A stretch of DNA of 13,856 bases, taken from positions 1-13,856 of the forward strand of contig CAJURX010000019.1 in assembly GCA_910589125.1 (NCBI GenBank), given 5' to 3'. This stretch comes from an uncultured Eggerthellaceae bacterium (GTDB lineage Bacteria > Actinomycetota > Coriobacteriia > Coriobacteriales > Eggerthellaceae). This document shows, in pieces, positions 6,583 to 13,078 of the stretch. Position 1 is the stretch's first letter. Each line of letters begins with the position of its first letter. The notes below the pieces were generated by a model. The model was not told the origin of the DNA. It did no database searches and worked only from the letters and a program-made list of their open reading frames with translations. The translations under genes and the position numbers were made by a program.

Positions 6583-6885
6583 ATGGATATGAAGAAGATG
6601 ATGAAGCAGGCGCAGAAGATGCAGCGCGATGCGGCTGCGGCGCAGGAGGAGATCGCGTCCATGGAGTTCACCGCCTCTGCGGGCGGCGGCATGGTGGAGG
6701 CGACGGTCACGGGGGACGGATCGCTCAAGTCCGTCAAGATCGACCCGGACGCCGTCGATCCCGAGGATGTCGAGATGCTGGAGGATACCGTCGTGGCTGC
6801 TGTGAACGAGGCGCTGCGCGAGGCATCCGAGACATCGAATGCGCGCATGAGCAGCATCATGGGCGGCATGAACCTGCCCTTCTAG
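6583..6885 (+). CDS. YbaB/EbfC family nucleoid-associated protein
   Basis: This 100-residue DNA-binding protein sits in its usual place between dnaX and recR. The N-terminal helix MDMKKMMKQAQKMQRDAAAA (1-20) and the beta core with VEATVTGDGSLKSVKIDP (38-55) match the family, as does the C-terminal helix (61-92) with VAAVNEALREAS. The tail SSIMGGMNLPF is like the Met/Gly-rich ends of many homologues. The ATG at 6583 was chosen because AAAGGG ends 9 nt upstream. An in-frame ATG at 6535 has no such site and would add 16 unrelated residues. Family members form dimers and bind DNA, and are linked to recombination and gene control through the conserved location beside recR. Co-transcription with dnaX is likely, though an 83-bp gap leaves room for a weak promoter. 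Confidence 0.95.
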   Translation: MDMKKMMKQAQKMQRDAAAAQEEIASMEFTASAGGGMVEATVTGDGSLKSVKIDPDAVDPEDVEMLEDTVVAAVNEALREASETSNARMSSIMGGMNLPF

Positions 6886-6941
6886 CAGGCGCCCACCCAT
6901 CCGATCGCATTCGACTGAGCTGACGGAACGAGCGCACGCGC

Positions 6942-7538
6942 ATGCAATCCGCCCCGTCCATACAGAAGCTCCTCGATGAGCTGGAGCGCCTTCCCGGCGT
7001 GGGGCCCAAGTCCGCGCAGCGTATCGCCTATTACATCCTGAACACGGAATCCTCGCAGGCCATCCGCTTGGCGGATGCTATCCATGAGGTCAAAGAGCAG
7101 GTGCGGTTCTGCGGCACCTGCTTCAACTATGCGGAATCGGAGCTCTGCGAGATATGCGCGAGCCCTATCCGCGTGCATGAGCAGATCTGCGTGGTGAGCG
7201 AGCCGAAGGACATCATGCCCATCGAGCGCACGGGCGTGTTCGGCGGCGTCTACCACGTCTTGCATGGGGCCTTGTCTCCGCTCGACGGCATCGGCCCTGA
7301 TGAGCTCAAGATATCCGAGCTCTTGCGCAGGCTCGGCAGCGAAGAGGTGGATGAGGTGGTCATCGCCACCAATCCGAATGTGGAAGGGGAGGCCACGGCG
7401 GCATATCTCGCGCGGCTGATCCGACCGCTGGGCGTGAAGGTCACGCGCCCCGCCAGTGGACTTCCGGTGGGCGGTGACCTAGAGTACGCAGACGAGGTGA
7501 CGCTCGGGCGCGCGATGGAGGGACGGTTGGAGATCTGA
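6942..7538 (+). CDS. recR: Recombination mediator RecR
   Basis: This 198-residue protein works with RecF/RecO to load RecA at gaps. Domains in order are a helix-hairpin-helix with LPGVGPKSAQRIAYYIL (17-33), a Cys4 zinc finger at Cys57, Cys60, Cys69 and Cys72 (CGTC and CEIC pairs), a Toprim domain from about 80 with VVSEPKDIMPIERTGVFGG and VIATNPNVEGEATA, and a C-terminal segment with VTRPASGLPVGGDLEYADEVTLGRAMEGR. The length matches the usual 195-200 residues. The ribosome-binding site before this ATG is weak (GGAACGAG at 11-18 nt), so translation may depend on coupling with ybaB, whose stop lies 56 nt upstream. Confidence 0.97.
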   Translation: MQSAPSIQKLLDELERLPGVGPKSAQRIAYYILNTESSQAIRLADAIHEVKEQVRFCGTCFNYAESELCEICASPIRVHEQICVVSEPKDIMPIERTGVFGGVYHVLHGALSPLDGIGPDELKISELLRRLGSEEVDEVVIATNPNVEGEATAAYLARLIRPLGVKVTRPASGLPVGGDLEYADEVTLGRAMEGRLEI

Positions 7539-7623
7539 CCCGTGTCCGCCCGCTCGGTGCATCCCTTCGATGCTCGTAGCCGCGCTGATGCCGAAGGCGA
7601 AGCGCGCTTGAGAGGAGGAAGCT

Positions 7624-8883
7624 TTGATCGAGGTGCCAAGTCCGGCCATTTCCATCGTCGGACGCCACAACTCCGGCAAGACCACGTTGGTGGTGAAGCT
7701 GATAAGCGCCCTTGCGGCCGAGGGTCACGATGTGGGGTCCGTCAAGCATCACTCCCATGACGGCTTCCAGATAGACCATCCCGGCAAGGACTCCTATCGG
7801 CAGCGCGAAGCCGGTGCGACCGAGACGGTGATCGCATCTCCCACGCAGATGGCGCGCGTGAAGACGCTCCAGCATGAGATGGAGTGCTCCGCCATCGTGA
7901 GGTCCATGCCCGGGCACGACATCATCATCGTCGAGGGATATCGCAAGAGCGGCCTCCCCACGATAGAGATCATGCGCTCCGGCAACGATGCAGACAAGGC
8001 CGTGGCGGAGGTGTTCCTGCAGGACGCACGTGCGGGCCTGCCCCTGACCGAGGACAACGTGCAGCGCGCTCGGACGGATGGCGCGTTCGCACAAGACATC
8101 ACGGAGAAGATGCCGAACGCGAACACCGTTGCTGTCGTGAGCGATATCCCCGAGGCCAAGGAAGCCGCCGCCCTCTACGGGATCCCCGTATTCGGGTTGG
8201 ATGATGTGGACGACATCGTGGCCTTCTTGGAAGCGCATTACGTGCGCCCACGCGTCAGCGTGACCATCCAGGCTGGTGGGGAGAGCCGTCGCATGGGACG
8301 CTCCAAGGCCACCGTCCCGTTCGCGGGCAAGCCGCTCATCTCGCGCCTCGTTCGCCGCATGCTGCCCGTAGCCGATGAGCTCATCATCACGACGAATGAG
8401 CCGGAGAATCTTGCCTTCCTGGCGGAGGAGTTCCCGGACAAGCCCATCAAGTTGGTACGGGATGCATTCGATTTCCGAGGCGCGCTCCCCGGGCTCTACA
8501 CGGCGCTGGTCACGGCCACGAACCCCTATGTCGCCATCGTGGCATGCGACATGGTGTTCGCCTCTGCTCCGCTCGTCGTTGCCGAGGCCATCGAGATGGC
8601 TGACAAGGGAGCGGATGTCGTGGTGCCCGTGAACAAGCATGGCTTCGAGCCCTTCCATGCCATGTATCGGCGCACGCCCTGTCTTGAGGTGGTGCGCGCT
8701 GCCATCCAGCGTGGGGACACGAAGGCGCAGTGCGTCTATGCGGCTCCGAATCTCAAGATCGTCGAATTCCCCCAGGAACGGGTGCTGGAAGTGGAGCCGA
8801 TGGGCGGATGCTTCGTGAATGCGAACACGCCTGAGGAGCTGGCGCATCTGGAGGCGAATTTCTGCAGCAGCAGCTTCGAGTGA
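7624..8883 (+). CDS. MobB-MobA fusion: molybdopterin-guanine dinucleotide synthesis
   Basis: Two normally separate enzymes are joined in 419 residues. Residues 1-200 are MobB-like: Walker A GRHNSGKT (13-20), the SVKHHSHDGFQIDHPGKDS segment (39-57) and IIVEGYRKSGLPTIEI (101-116). Residues 210-419 are MobA-like: the nucleotidyltransferase signature QAGGESRRMGRSKA (216-229), RGALPGLYTAL (285-295, GPLAGI equivalent), and VACDM with Asp309 as the likely Mg ligand. MobA attaches GMP from GTP to molybdopterin. MobB binds GTP and is thought to help hand over the product. The start is TTG, backed by AGGAGG 5 nt upstream. The canonical first residue of the MobA motif, Leu, is Gln here. The ferredoxin-like gene follows after 12 nt, suggesting shared transcription and a role in molybdoenzyme maturation. 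Confidence 0.92.
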   Translation: MIEVPSPAISIVGRHNSGKTTLVVKLISALAAEGHDVGSVKHHSHDGFQIDHPGKDSYRQREAGATETVIASPTQMARVKTLQHEMECSAIVRSMPGHDIIIVEGYRKSGLPTIEIMRSGNDADKAVAEVFLQDARAGLPLTEDNVQRARTDGAFAQDITEKMPNANTVAVVSDIPEAKEAAALYGIPVFGLDDVDDIVAFLEAHYVRPRVSVTIQAGGESRRMGRSKATVPFAGKPLISRLVRRMLPVADELIITTNEPENLAFLAEEFPDKPIKLVRDAFDFRGALPGLYTALVTATNPYVAIVACDMVFASAPLVVAEAIEMADKGADVVVPVNKHGFEPFHAMYRRTPCLEVVRAAIQRGDTKAQCVYAAPNLKIVEFPQERVLEVEPMGGCFVNANTPEELAHLEANFCSSSFE

Positions 8884-8895
8884 GGTACGCGCGTC

Positions 8896-10071
8896 ATGCC
8901 CTCGGTCGCTGATGTGATGAGCTATGCGGATGCCTTCCGCGTCTGCCCCGTAGCCATAGATGAGGACAGGTGCGTTGCCGTGCGCAACCGCAATGCCACG
9001 TGTCGCAGGTGCGCTGATGCATGCCTTGCGGCTGCCATCACCGTTGAGAAGAATCAGGTGGATATCGACCCTTCCGCATGCGTGGGATGCGGCGCGTGCG
9101 TGGGCGTCTGCCCGACCTATGCCATCCAGGCAGAGGACCCTTCCGCTGAGAGCGTGATCTCATCCGCCATCCGCACGGCCGATGCGGACCACGGCATGTG
9201 CGTCATCGCTTGCGCGCGGGCGGCTGCATGGCATGTGGCGGATGCCGAGCGATTCGCTGAGGTCCCCTGCCTCGGGCATGTGGATGAGGTGATGCTCCTG
9301 CGCTTGGCGGCGAAGGGATTCGATGACATCATCTTGGTGGATGGGGATTGCCGCACGTGCAAGTATGGTGCCGTGGATGTGCAGGTGGATGCATCCGTGG
9401 ACTGTGCTGCGGAGCTCCTGGATGCGGCAGACGCCGAGGTGGTGCTCACGCGCACCTCGAAGTTCCCCGATGAGGTGCTCGCATCTGGGCGCGGGAACGT
9501 GCGCGGCGAGGATCGACGCGGGCTCATGCGCAAGACGGGAAGCTACGTGAGGCGCGTTGCGGGGAATGTGGCTCAAAAGACCATAGAGGACAAGCTGGGG
9601 ACCGCGCCCAAGCCGCGGACCTTGAAGGACCGCTTGAGCGCAGGGAGGTCCGGGCGGATGCCCACCTTCCAACCTGATGGCAACTTCGCATTGCTGGAGA
9701 GCATGGAGCGCGTCTGCCCCGATGCAGAGCGTCTGCCATCCTCTGATGGGCGCATCTGCACGCGTCGCTTCGGGCGCATGGAGGTGGATGCGGACGCGTG
9801 CTCGGGCTGTGGGCTCTGCGTCCTGTTCTGTCCCACCGCAGCGCTCTCGCATGCGGAGTATGACGAACCCGAGCGCTCCGATAGGAAGTACCTGGAATTC
9901 TCAGCCGAGCTGTGCACGCAGTGCGGCCTGTGCGAGGACGTCTGCATCCGCCGCTGCTTGAAGGTGGATGGCGATGTCGCGGTCGAGCATCTCTTCGATC
10001 TCGAGCCGGAGCTGATCGAGATAGCGCGTCCGCAGGAGCGCACGTCCCTCTTCGACCTCAAGAAGCGCTAG
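8896..10071 (+). CDS. Multi-cluster 4Fe-4S protein with a central MvhD-like Cys module
   Basis: This 391-residue soluble electron carrier has at least four Cys-rich sites. The N-terminal ferredoxin module has CRRCADAC (36-43, an incomplete set possibly using Cys26) and CVGCGACVGVCP (62-73). The C-terminal module has CSGCGLCVLFCP (302-313) and CTQCGLCEDVC (340-350), with Cys354 close by. The middle section (about 100-160) has MCVIAC (101-106), VPCLGHVDEVMLLRLAAKGF (123-142) and LVDGDCRTCKYG (148-158). This resembles the C-x-G-x-V-D / G-C-x-x-x-C-H pattern of MvhD/HdrA-type electron-transfer proteins. Residues 190-285 are a basic, poorly ordered linker. No signal peptide or membrane helix is seen, so it is probably cytoplasmic. 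Its place 12 nt behind mobBA suggests a role in bis-MGD enzyme redox chemistry. The partner enzyme is not in the window, and the exact role is unknown. Confidence 0.82.
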   Translation: MPSVADVMSYADAFRVCPVAIDEDRCVAVRNRNATCRRCADACLAAAITVEKNQVDIDPSACVGCGACVGVCPTYAIQAEDPSAESVISSAIRTADADHGMCVIACARAAAWHVADAERFAEVPCLGHVDEVMLLRLAAKGFDDIILVDGDCRTCKYGAVDVQVDASVDCAAELLDAADAEVVLTRTSKFPDEVLASGRGNVRGEDRRGLMRKTGSYVRRVAGNVAQKTIEDKLGTAPKPRTLKDRLSAGRSGRMPTFQPDGNFALLESMERVCPDAERLPSSDGRICTRRFGRMEVDADACSGCGLCVLFCPTAALSHAEYDEPERSDRKYLEFSAELCTQCGLCEDVCIRRCLKVDGDVAVEHLFDLEPELIEIARPQERTSLFDLKKR

Positions 10072-10160
10072 CGCGCCCGTGCGTGGACCGTCTGGCAGGA
10101 TGCCGCCTGCGAAGTAGTAGAATTGACGGAACATCCATCGCGTCGAAGTTAGGTGAGACC

Positions 10161-11177
10161 ATGAGAACCGATCATTCATCCTTGATACGCGGCCTGAACA
10201 TCGCGATCACCATCCTTGCTGCGTTGAGCCTGCTCTCGTGCGCTGTTGGGTTCGCCGTGCTGGAGGGCAGCAAGGCGTATCTCTATGATGAGATAGCGGA
10301 GCAATACTACGAGGACTATTACTACGACCTCTACGATCGCTACTATGACGATGACTTCTGGGACGACGACTACCTTGACGACAACGTCTGGTACGACAGC
10401 GGCAGCGCGCATCATCAGGATGCGGAGCTGTATCATGCCTCGTTCGCGACGCCAGTCGCCAGCAGCATCTACGACGAGTACGGATTCGATGATTCGAACG
10501 TGCAGCAGGCATGGGCAGCGCTCGACTTCACGCTGGGCATCGTCTATGTGCTCTTGGTCTGGGAAATCATCGTCGCACTGGCCGCGCTCGTGCTCGGCAT
10601 CTTGGGCATCGTGAACGCCGGCAAGCAGGGCAAGCTGAAGACGGTCATGGTCTTGGGCATCGTCGGTGCGGTCGTGACCTTCTTGGGTGGCCATATCATC
10701 CTGGTCGTCCTCTTCATCATCGCTGCGGTCATGGCGAACAAGGATAAGAATGCTCTGCTGGATGCGAACATCGCGGCTCAGGCAGGAAGTGCGCCCATGG
10801 CCGGTGCCTGTGCTCCTGCAGCGCCTGCCGCTCCGGCTCCCACCACGGCTCCTGTCGCAACGGCAGCGCCTGCTCCCACTACGGCTCCCGCTGGTGCAGC
10901 TCCGGCACCTACCGGAGCGCCTGTGGCCGCTGCGGCGCCGGCATCTGCTGCTACGGTCGTAGCTGCGCCCGCGACCACGGTGGAGACAGCTCCTACGTCA
11001 GAGGCGGCGACTCCCGTTGAGGCTGCTTCCGTGGATGCGGCCGTTGATGTTGCTGTCACTGAGGCCGTTCAGGTGACCGAGGCACCTGCTGCGGAGGCTC
11101 CCGCAACGACCACCACTCCGTATCCGGGCACGGTCGAGGTCGCTCCGGTGGAGAAGGCTGCTCCGGACAAGGAGTAG
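10161..11177 (+). CDS. Membrane protein with Tyr/Asp-rich loop and Ala/Pro/Thr-rich tail
   Basis: This has 338 residues from an ATG with AGGTGA 4 nt upstream. The frame is open further upstream but overlaps the iron-sulfur gene and has no supporting site. Hydrophobic segments lie at about 11-34, 118-151 and 161-191. With Arg2 and Arg10 ahead of the first helix, the loop at 35-117 should be outside the cell. Residues 40-79 alone hold 12 Tyr, 13 Asp and 3 Glu, with no Lys and one Arg. The short loop NAGKQGKLK (152-160) is basic and probably cytoplasmic. The last 130 residues are built from APAAP, TTAP and ATAAPA-type repeats and end in EKAAPDKE. The third segment and the KDK after it leave the side of the C-terminal tail unclear. 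I do not recognise a family. A TAGAAT -10-like box at 10118 suggests its own promoter, but no -35 is evident. Confidence 0.7.
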   Translation: MRTDHSSLIRGLNIAITILAALSLLSCAVGFAVLEGSKAYLYDEIAEQYYEDYYYDLYDRYYDDDFWDDDYLDDNVWYDSGSAHHQDAELYHASFATPVASSIYDEYGFDDSNVQQAWAALDFTLGIVYVLLVWEIIVALAALVLGILGIVNAGKQGKLKTVMVLGIVGAVVTFLGGHIILVVLFIIAAVMANKDKNALLDANIAAQAGSAPMAGACAPAAPAAPAPTTAPVATAAPAPTTAPAGAAPAPTGAPVAAAAPASAATVVAAPATTVETAPTSEAATPVEAASVDAAVDVAVTEAVQVTEAPAAEAPATTTTPYPGTVEVAPVEKAAPDKE

Positions 11178-11213
11178 CGCTCGCGTCCCATCGGGGGCGG
11201 TCCAGAGAGAAGG

Positions 11214-11268
11214 TGCGGCTTTCGGGCCGCGGATGCGAAGGGGCTGCAACGGATGTTGCGGCCCCTTC
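11214..11268 (+). terminator. Double hairpin terminator after the Tyr/Asp-rich membrane protein
   Basis: A short GCGGC/GCCGC hairpin around a TTTCGG loop (near 11214-11229) precedes a strong one: 14-bp arms at 11237-11250 and 11255-11268 with a GGAT loop and a single G-U wobble. The T content after the stem is modest (TCCTCGTGT), so termination may be partial or rely on hairpin strength. Confidence 0.6.
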
Positions 11269-11370
11269 CTCGTGTGAGGGCGCGTTGAGCATCCTCAGAG
11301 GCGCGAGCAGCGTGAGCGGTCGTGCGGGTGCATCCAAGATCGTACCTGCAACCGGCATCCCTTCCAATAG

Positions 11371-11413
11371 GTGCGCTGAGCGCACGAAAAAGCGCACCCA
11401 TTCGGGTGCGCTT
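11371..11413 (-). terminator. Tandem hairpins terminating the mIHF gene
   Basis: Read on the minus strand, a perfect 10-bp stem AAGCGCACCC/GGGTGCGCTT (11413-11404 with 11399-11390), loop GAAT, runs into a T-run (complement of the A's at 11387-11391). It starts 27 nt beyond the mIHF stop, a good intrinsic terminator. A second hairpin, GTGCGC TGA GCGCAC on the plus strand (11371-11385), follows directly. Its arms share the hexamers of the first, so alternative pairings are possible. Confidence 0.8.
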
Positions 11414-11439
11414 CACGGTCGTGCATCTGTGGCGGGAGC

Positions 11440-11751
11440 TTATGCCTCCAGCGCCTTGCGCAGGTTCTCCATCTGCTTGCTGCCGAGGCCCTGGATGCGG
11501 CGGGTCTCGGGAATGCCGAGCTCCTCCATGAGCTTCTCGGTCTTGACCTTGCCATAGCCCGGGAGGGCATTGAGGAAGGACTTGACCTTCATGCGCCCGA
11601 CGACCGGGTCGCCAGCCATGTCAAGCGCCTCGCCGGGAGTCATGATCTTGGCGGAAAGCTTGGTCGTGATCTCGGAGCGGGCTGCGCGGACGACGCGGGC
11701 CTTCTCCAGAGCGGCTGCGCGCTGTTCATCGGTCATGGTAGGTGCTGCCAT
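11440..11751 (-). CDS. mihF: Actinobacterial-type integration host factor (mIHF)
   Basis: This 103-residue nucleoid-associated protein is unrelated in fold to proteobacterial IHF. The N-terminal helix TMTDEQRAAALEKARVVRAARSEITTKL (5-32) and the helix-turn-helix/S13-like part KVKSFLNALPGYGKVKTEKLMEELGI (55-80), then ETRRIQGLGSKQ (82-93), match the mycobacterial family closely. It bends DNA and affects transcription, replication and site-specific recombination in actinobacteria. The ATG at 11751 has an AAAGAG site 6 nt upstream and gives the usual family N-terminus MAAP-TMTDEQ. The longer GTG-started frame would add 19 residues that do not resemble the family. The gene is single and has an inverted repeat just upstream. 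Confidence 0.93.
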   Translation of the reverse strand: MAAPTMTDEQRAAALEKARVVRAARSEITTKLSAKIMTPGEALDMAGDPVVGRMKVKSFLNALPGYGKVKTEKLMEELGIPETRRIQGLGSKQMENLRKALEA

Positions 11752-12073
11752 ATCAATCTCTTTCTCTAAGGCAGTTGATGTCTTGCACGTGTCAACTGCG
11801 TCGGTCATTCTGGTCGTCCGCTAATGCGTTTGTCGTTCGATGCGTACGTCCAACTGAGCAAGTACACAGATGGTAAGGCAAAAGTCCTGCGATGTGCAGA
11901 GAAATTTCGCCTTTCGGGAGCGAGAATCTGTGCAGACATGAGGGTAGCGCATGTTCTGCCATCGCGGAAGAGGGCAACTTCCGGGGCGTGCGCTCACCGT
12001 GGGCGATGGCGTTCTGGGCTAGAATGCACCTACATGACACGCAGGCAAGCGAAGGCGAACGAGGGCCCTGTCC
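11752..12073. other. Divergent regulatory gap between mIHF and the alarmone synthetase
   Basis: This 322-base stretch separates two divergent genes and has no credible coding region. It holds a dyad near mIHF (11771-11799, separate entry), a 6-bp perfect hairpin CGGAAG/CTTCCG (11965-11970/11978-11983, loop AGGGCAA), and a TAGAAT -10-like box (12020-12025) that would serve the alarmone synthetase with a roughly 45-nt leader. I do not see a matching -35 for that box. Confidence 0.5.
11771..11799. promoter_or_regulatory. Inverted repeat with an embedded TTGACA in front of mIHF
   Basis: The 8-bp arms GCAGTTGA (11771-11778) and TCAACTGC (11792-11799) flank a 13-nt centre. On the minus strand the far arm contains TTGACA (11795-11790), a perfect -35 box directed toward mIHF. 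The -10 at 17-19 bp is poor (around CTTAGA). The dyad could be an operator, possibly autoregulatory. The binder is unknown. Confidence 0.5.
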
Positions 12074-12871
12074 ATGAGAAGCGAAGGCTCATTGAATGAG
12101 ATCCGTCTGAACGCATCCGTATCCTATCGGCGCGACCATGGCGTCAGCGCCAAGGACGTCTCGGATAAGCTGACCCAGAACAGGATCCTCACGAACAACG
12201 ACATAGACGCGCTGACGGTGCTGGAGTTCGCCGCCCAGGATATCCTGCAGAAGTACCATGCCGCCATGCGCCAGATGGAAGCGCGCTTGGAGACGTTGGA
12301 CCAGGATCTGAAGCTGCGCAAGAGCCGTAACCCCATCCATCACATCGAATCCCGCATGAAGTCCGTTCCCTCCATCTTCGAGAAGCTCGAGCGCTACGGC
12401 AAGGACACCACGCTCGAGGCCATGGAGGAATACATCATGGATATCGCGGGCCTGCGCGTGATCGTCTCATACGTGCAGGATGCCTACTCCATCCTCGACC
12501 ACTTGGAGCAGCAGGACGACCTTGAGGTGGTCACCGTCAAGGACTACATCGCCAACCCGAAGCCGAATGGGTATCGCAGCCTGCATTTCATCGTGAGGAT
12601 CCCCGTGTTCTTCCTGGACGGGAAGAAATCCGTTCCCGTGGAGATCCAGATACGCACCATCGCCATGGACTTCTGGGCCAGCTTGGAGCATGATCTCAAG
12701 TACAAGTCCGTCCATGAAATAGAGGGCGTGGATGTGGGGGCTGAGCTGAAGGCGTGCTCGCAGATCATCAGCGGAGTTGAGAAGCGCATGCAGATCATGG
12801 CGAATGCCCTTGAGGGCAATGGCGCGCCTCCGCAGGACCTGTCGATGCTCATAGGTCGGCAGCGGGGTTGA
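12074..12871 (+). CDS. Small alarmone synthetase, (p)ppGpp synthetase of the RelA/SpoT domain
   Basis: This 265-residue protein has only the RelA/SpoT synthetase domain, without the HD hydrolase and regulatory ACT/TGS parts. It should transfer pyrophosphate from ATP to GDP or GTP to make the stringent-response alarmone. Key motifs are IESRMKSVPSIFEKLERYG (91-109), DIAGLRVIV (123-131), DYIANPKPNGYRSLHFIV (157-174) and EIQIRTIAMDFWASLEH (190-206); the last includes the catalytic E-x-Q-x-R-T. The Gly166-Tyr167 of PNGY is the base-stacking motif. The N-terminal 45 residues and the final tail make it longer than the usual 200-220 residues of RelQ/RelP types. The ATG follows GAGGG at 8 nt. It shares a divergent upstream region with mIHF. 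It lacks a visible hydrolase partner here; a full-length Rel elsewhere is expected. Confidence 0.92.
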   Translation: MRSEGSLNEIRLNASVSYRRDHGVSAKDVSDKLTQNRILTNNDIDALTVLEFAAQDILQKYHAAMRQMEARLETLDQDLKLRKSRNPIHHIESRMKSVPSIFEKLERYGKDTTLEAMEEYIMDIAGLRVIVSYVQDAYSILDHLEQQDDLEVVTVKDYIANPKPNGYRSLHFIVRIPVFFLDGKKSVPVEIQIRTIAMDFWASLEHDLKYKSVHEIEGVDVGAELKACSQIISGVEKRMQIMANALEGNGAPPQDLSMLIGRQRG

Positions 12872-12949
12872 CGGCGCAAGCGCATCGTGCGCATGCGGAG
12901 GGGGGAGCGCTCAGGGCGCATGCCAGCTGCGCTGTGGTGATGAGAGGAC

Positions 12950-12986
12950 GCCCGGTCCGCTTCGGCGGGGAAGCGGGCATATTTTC
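12950..12986 (+). terminator. Intrinsic terminator after the alarmone synthetase
   Basis: GCCCG (12950-12954) pairs with CGGGC (12974-12978). Inside, CCGC/GCGG (12957-12960/12965-12968) is closed by a stable TTCG tetraloop, with a small internal bulge. ATATTTT follows at once (12979-12985). This is a fair rho-independent signal lying 79 nt after the stop codon. Confidence 0.65.
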
Positions 12987-12998
12987 GTCCATCCACGC

Positions 12999-13028
12999 TT
13001 GAATGGCGCACCCTGTGAGTCCTATAAT
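12999..13028 (+). promoter_or_regulatory. Promoter of the amidinotransferase gene
   Basis: A perfect -10 TATAAT (13023-13028) has TTGAAT (12999-13004, 4 of 6 matches) 18 bp upstream. The leader of about 45 nt carries two TTATACG repeats (13040 and 13053 regions) and the AGAGGA ribosome-binding site 6 nt before the ATG. It follows directly after the terminator of the preceding gene, so this gene is independently transcribed. Confidence 0.75.
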
Positions 13029-13078
13029 CGCACTCGCTTTATACGCATATCCTTATACGAGCGAAGAGAGGAAGCCCC

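Noticed and set aside
5383..6900. Long open frame on the minus strand opposite the 3' part of dnaX and ybaB (505 codons)
   Set aside because: It mirrors the GC-rich Ala/Pro/Asp repeats of the dnaX tail; the translation is low-complexity Ser/Ala/Cys without any domain, and dnaX is certain.
7441..8847. Long open frame on the minus strand opposite mobBA (468 codons)
   Set aside because: It is antisense to a clear MobB-MobA fusion; the His/Arg/Gly-rich translation shows no family pattern.
10123..10128. TTGACG as a -35 box before the Tyr/Asp-rich membrane protein
   Set aside because: No acceptable -10 lies 15-19 bp downstream; the box overlaps the more plausible TAGAAT.
9912..10160. Upstream in-frame extension of the Tyr/Asp-rich membrane protein into the iron-sulfur gene
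   Set aside because: The ATG at 10161 has an AGGTGA site and directly precedes the first membrane helix; the extension is an out-of-frame reading of the upstream gene.
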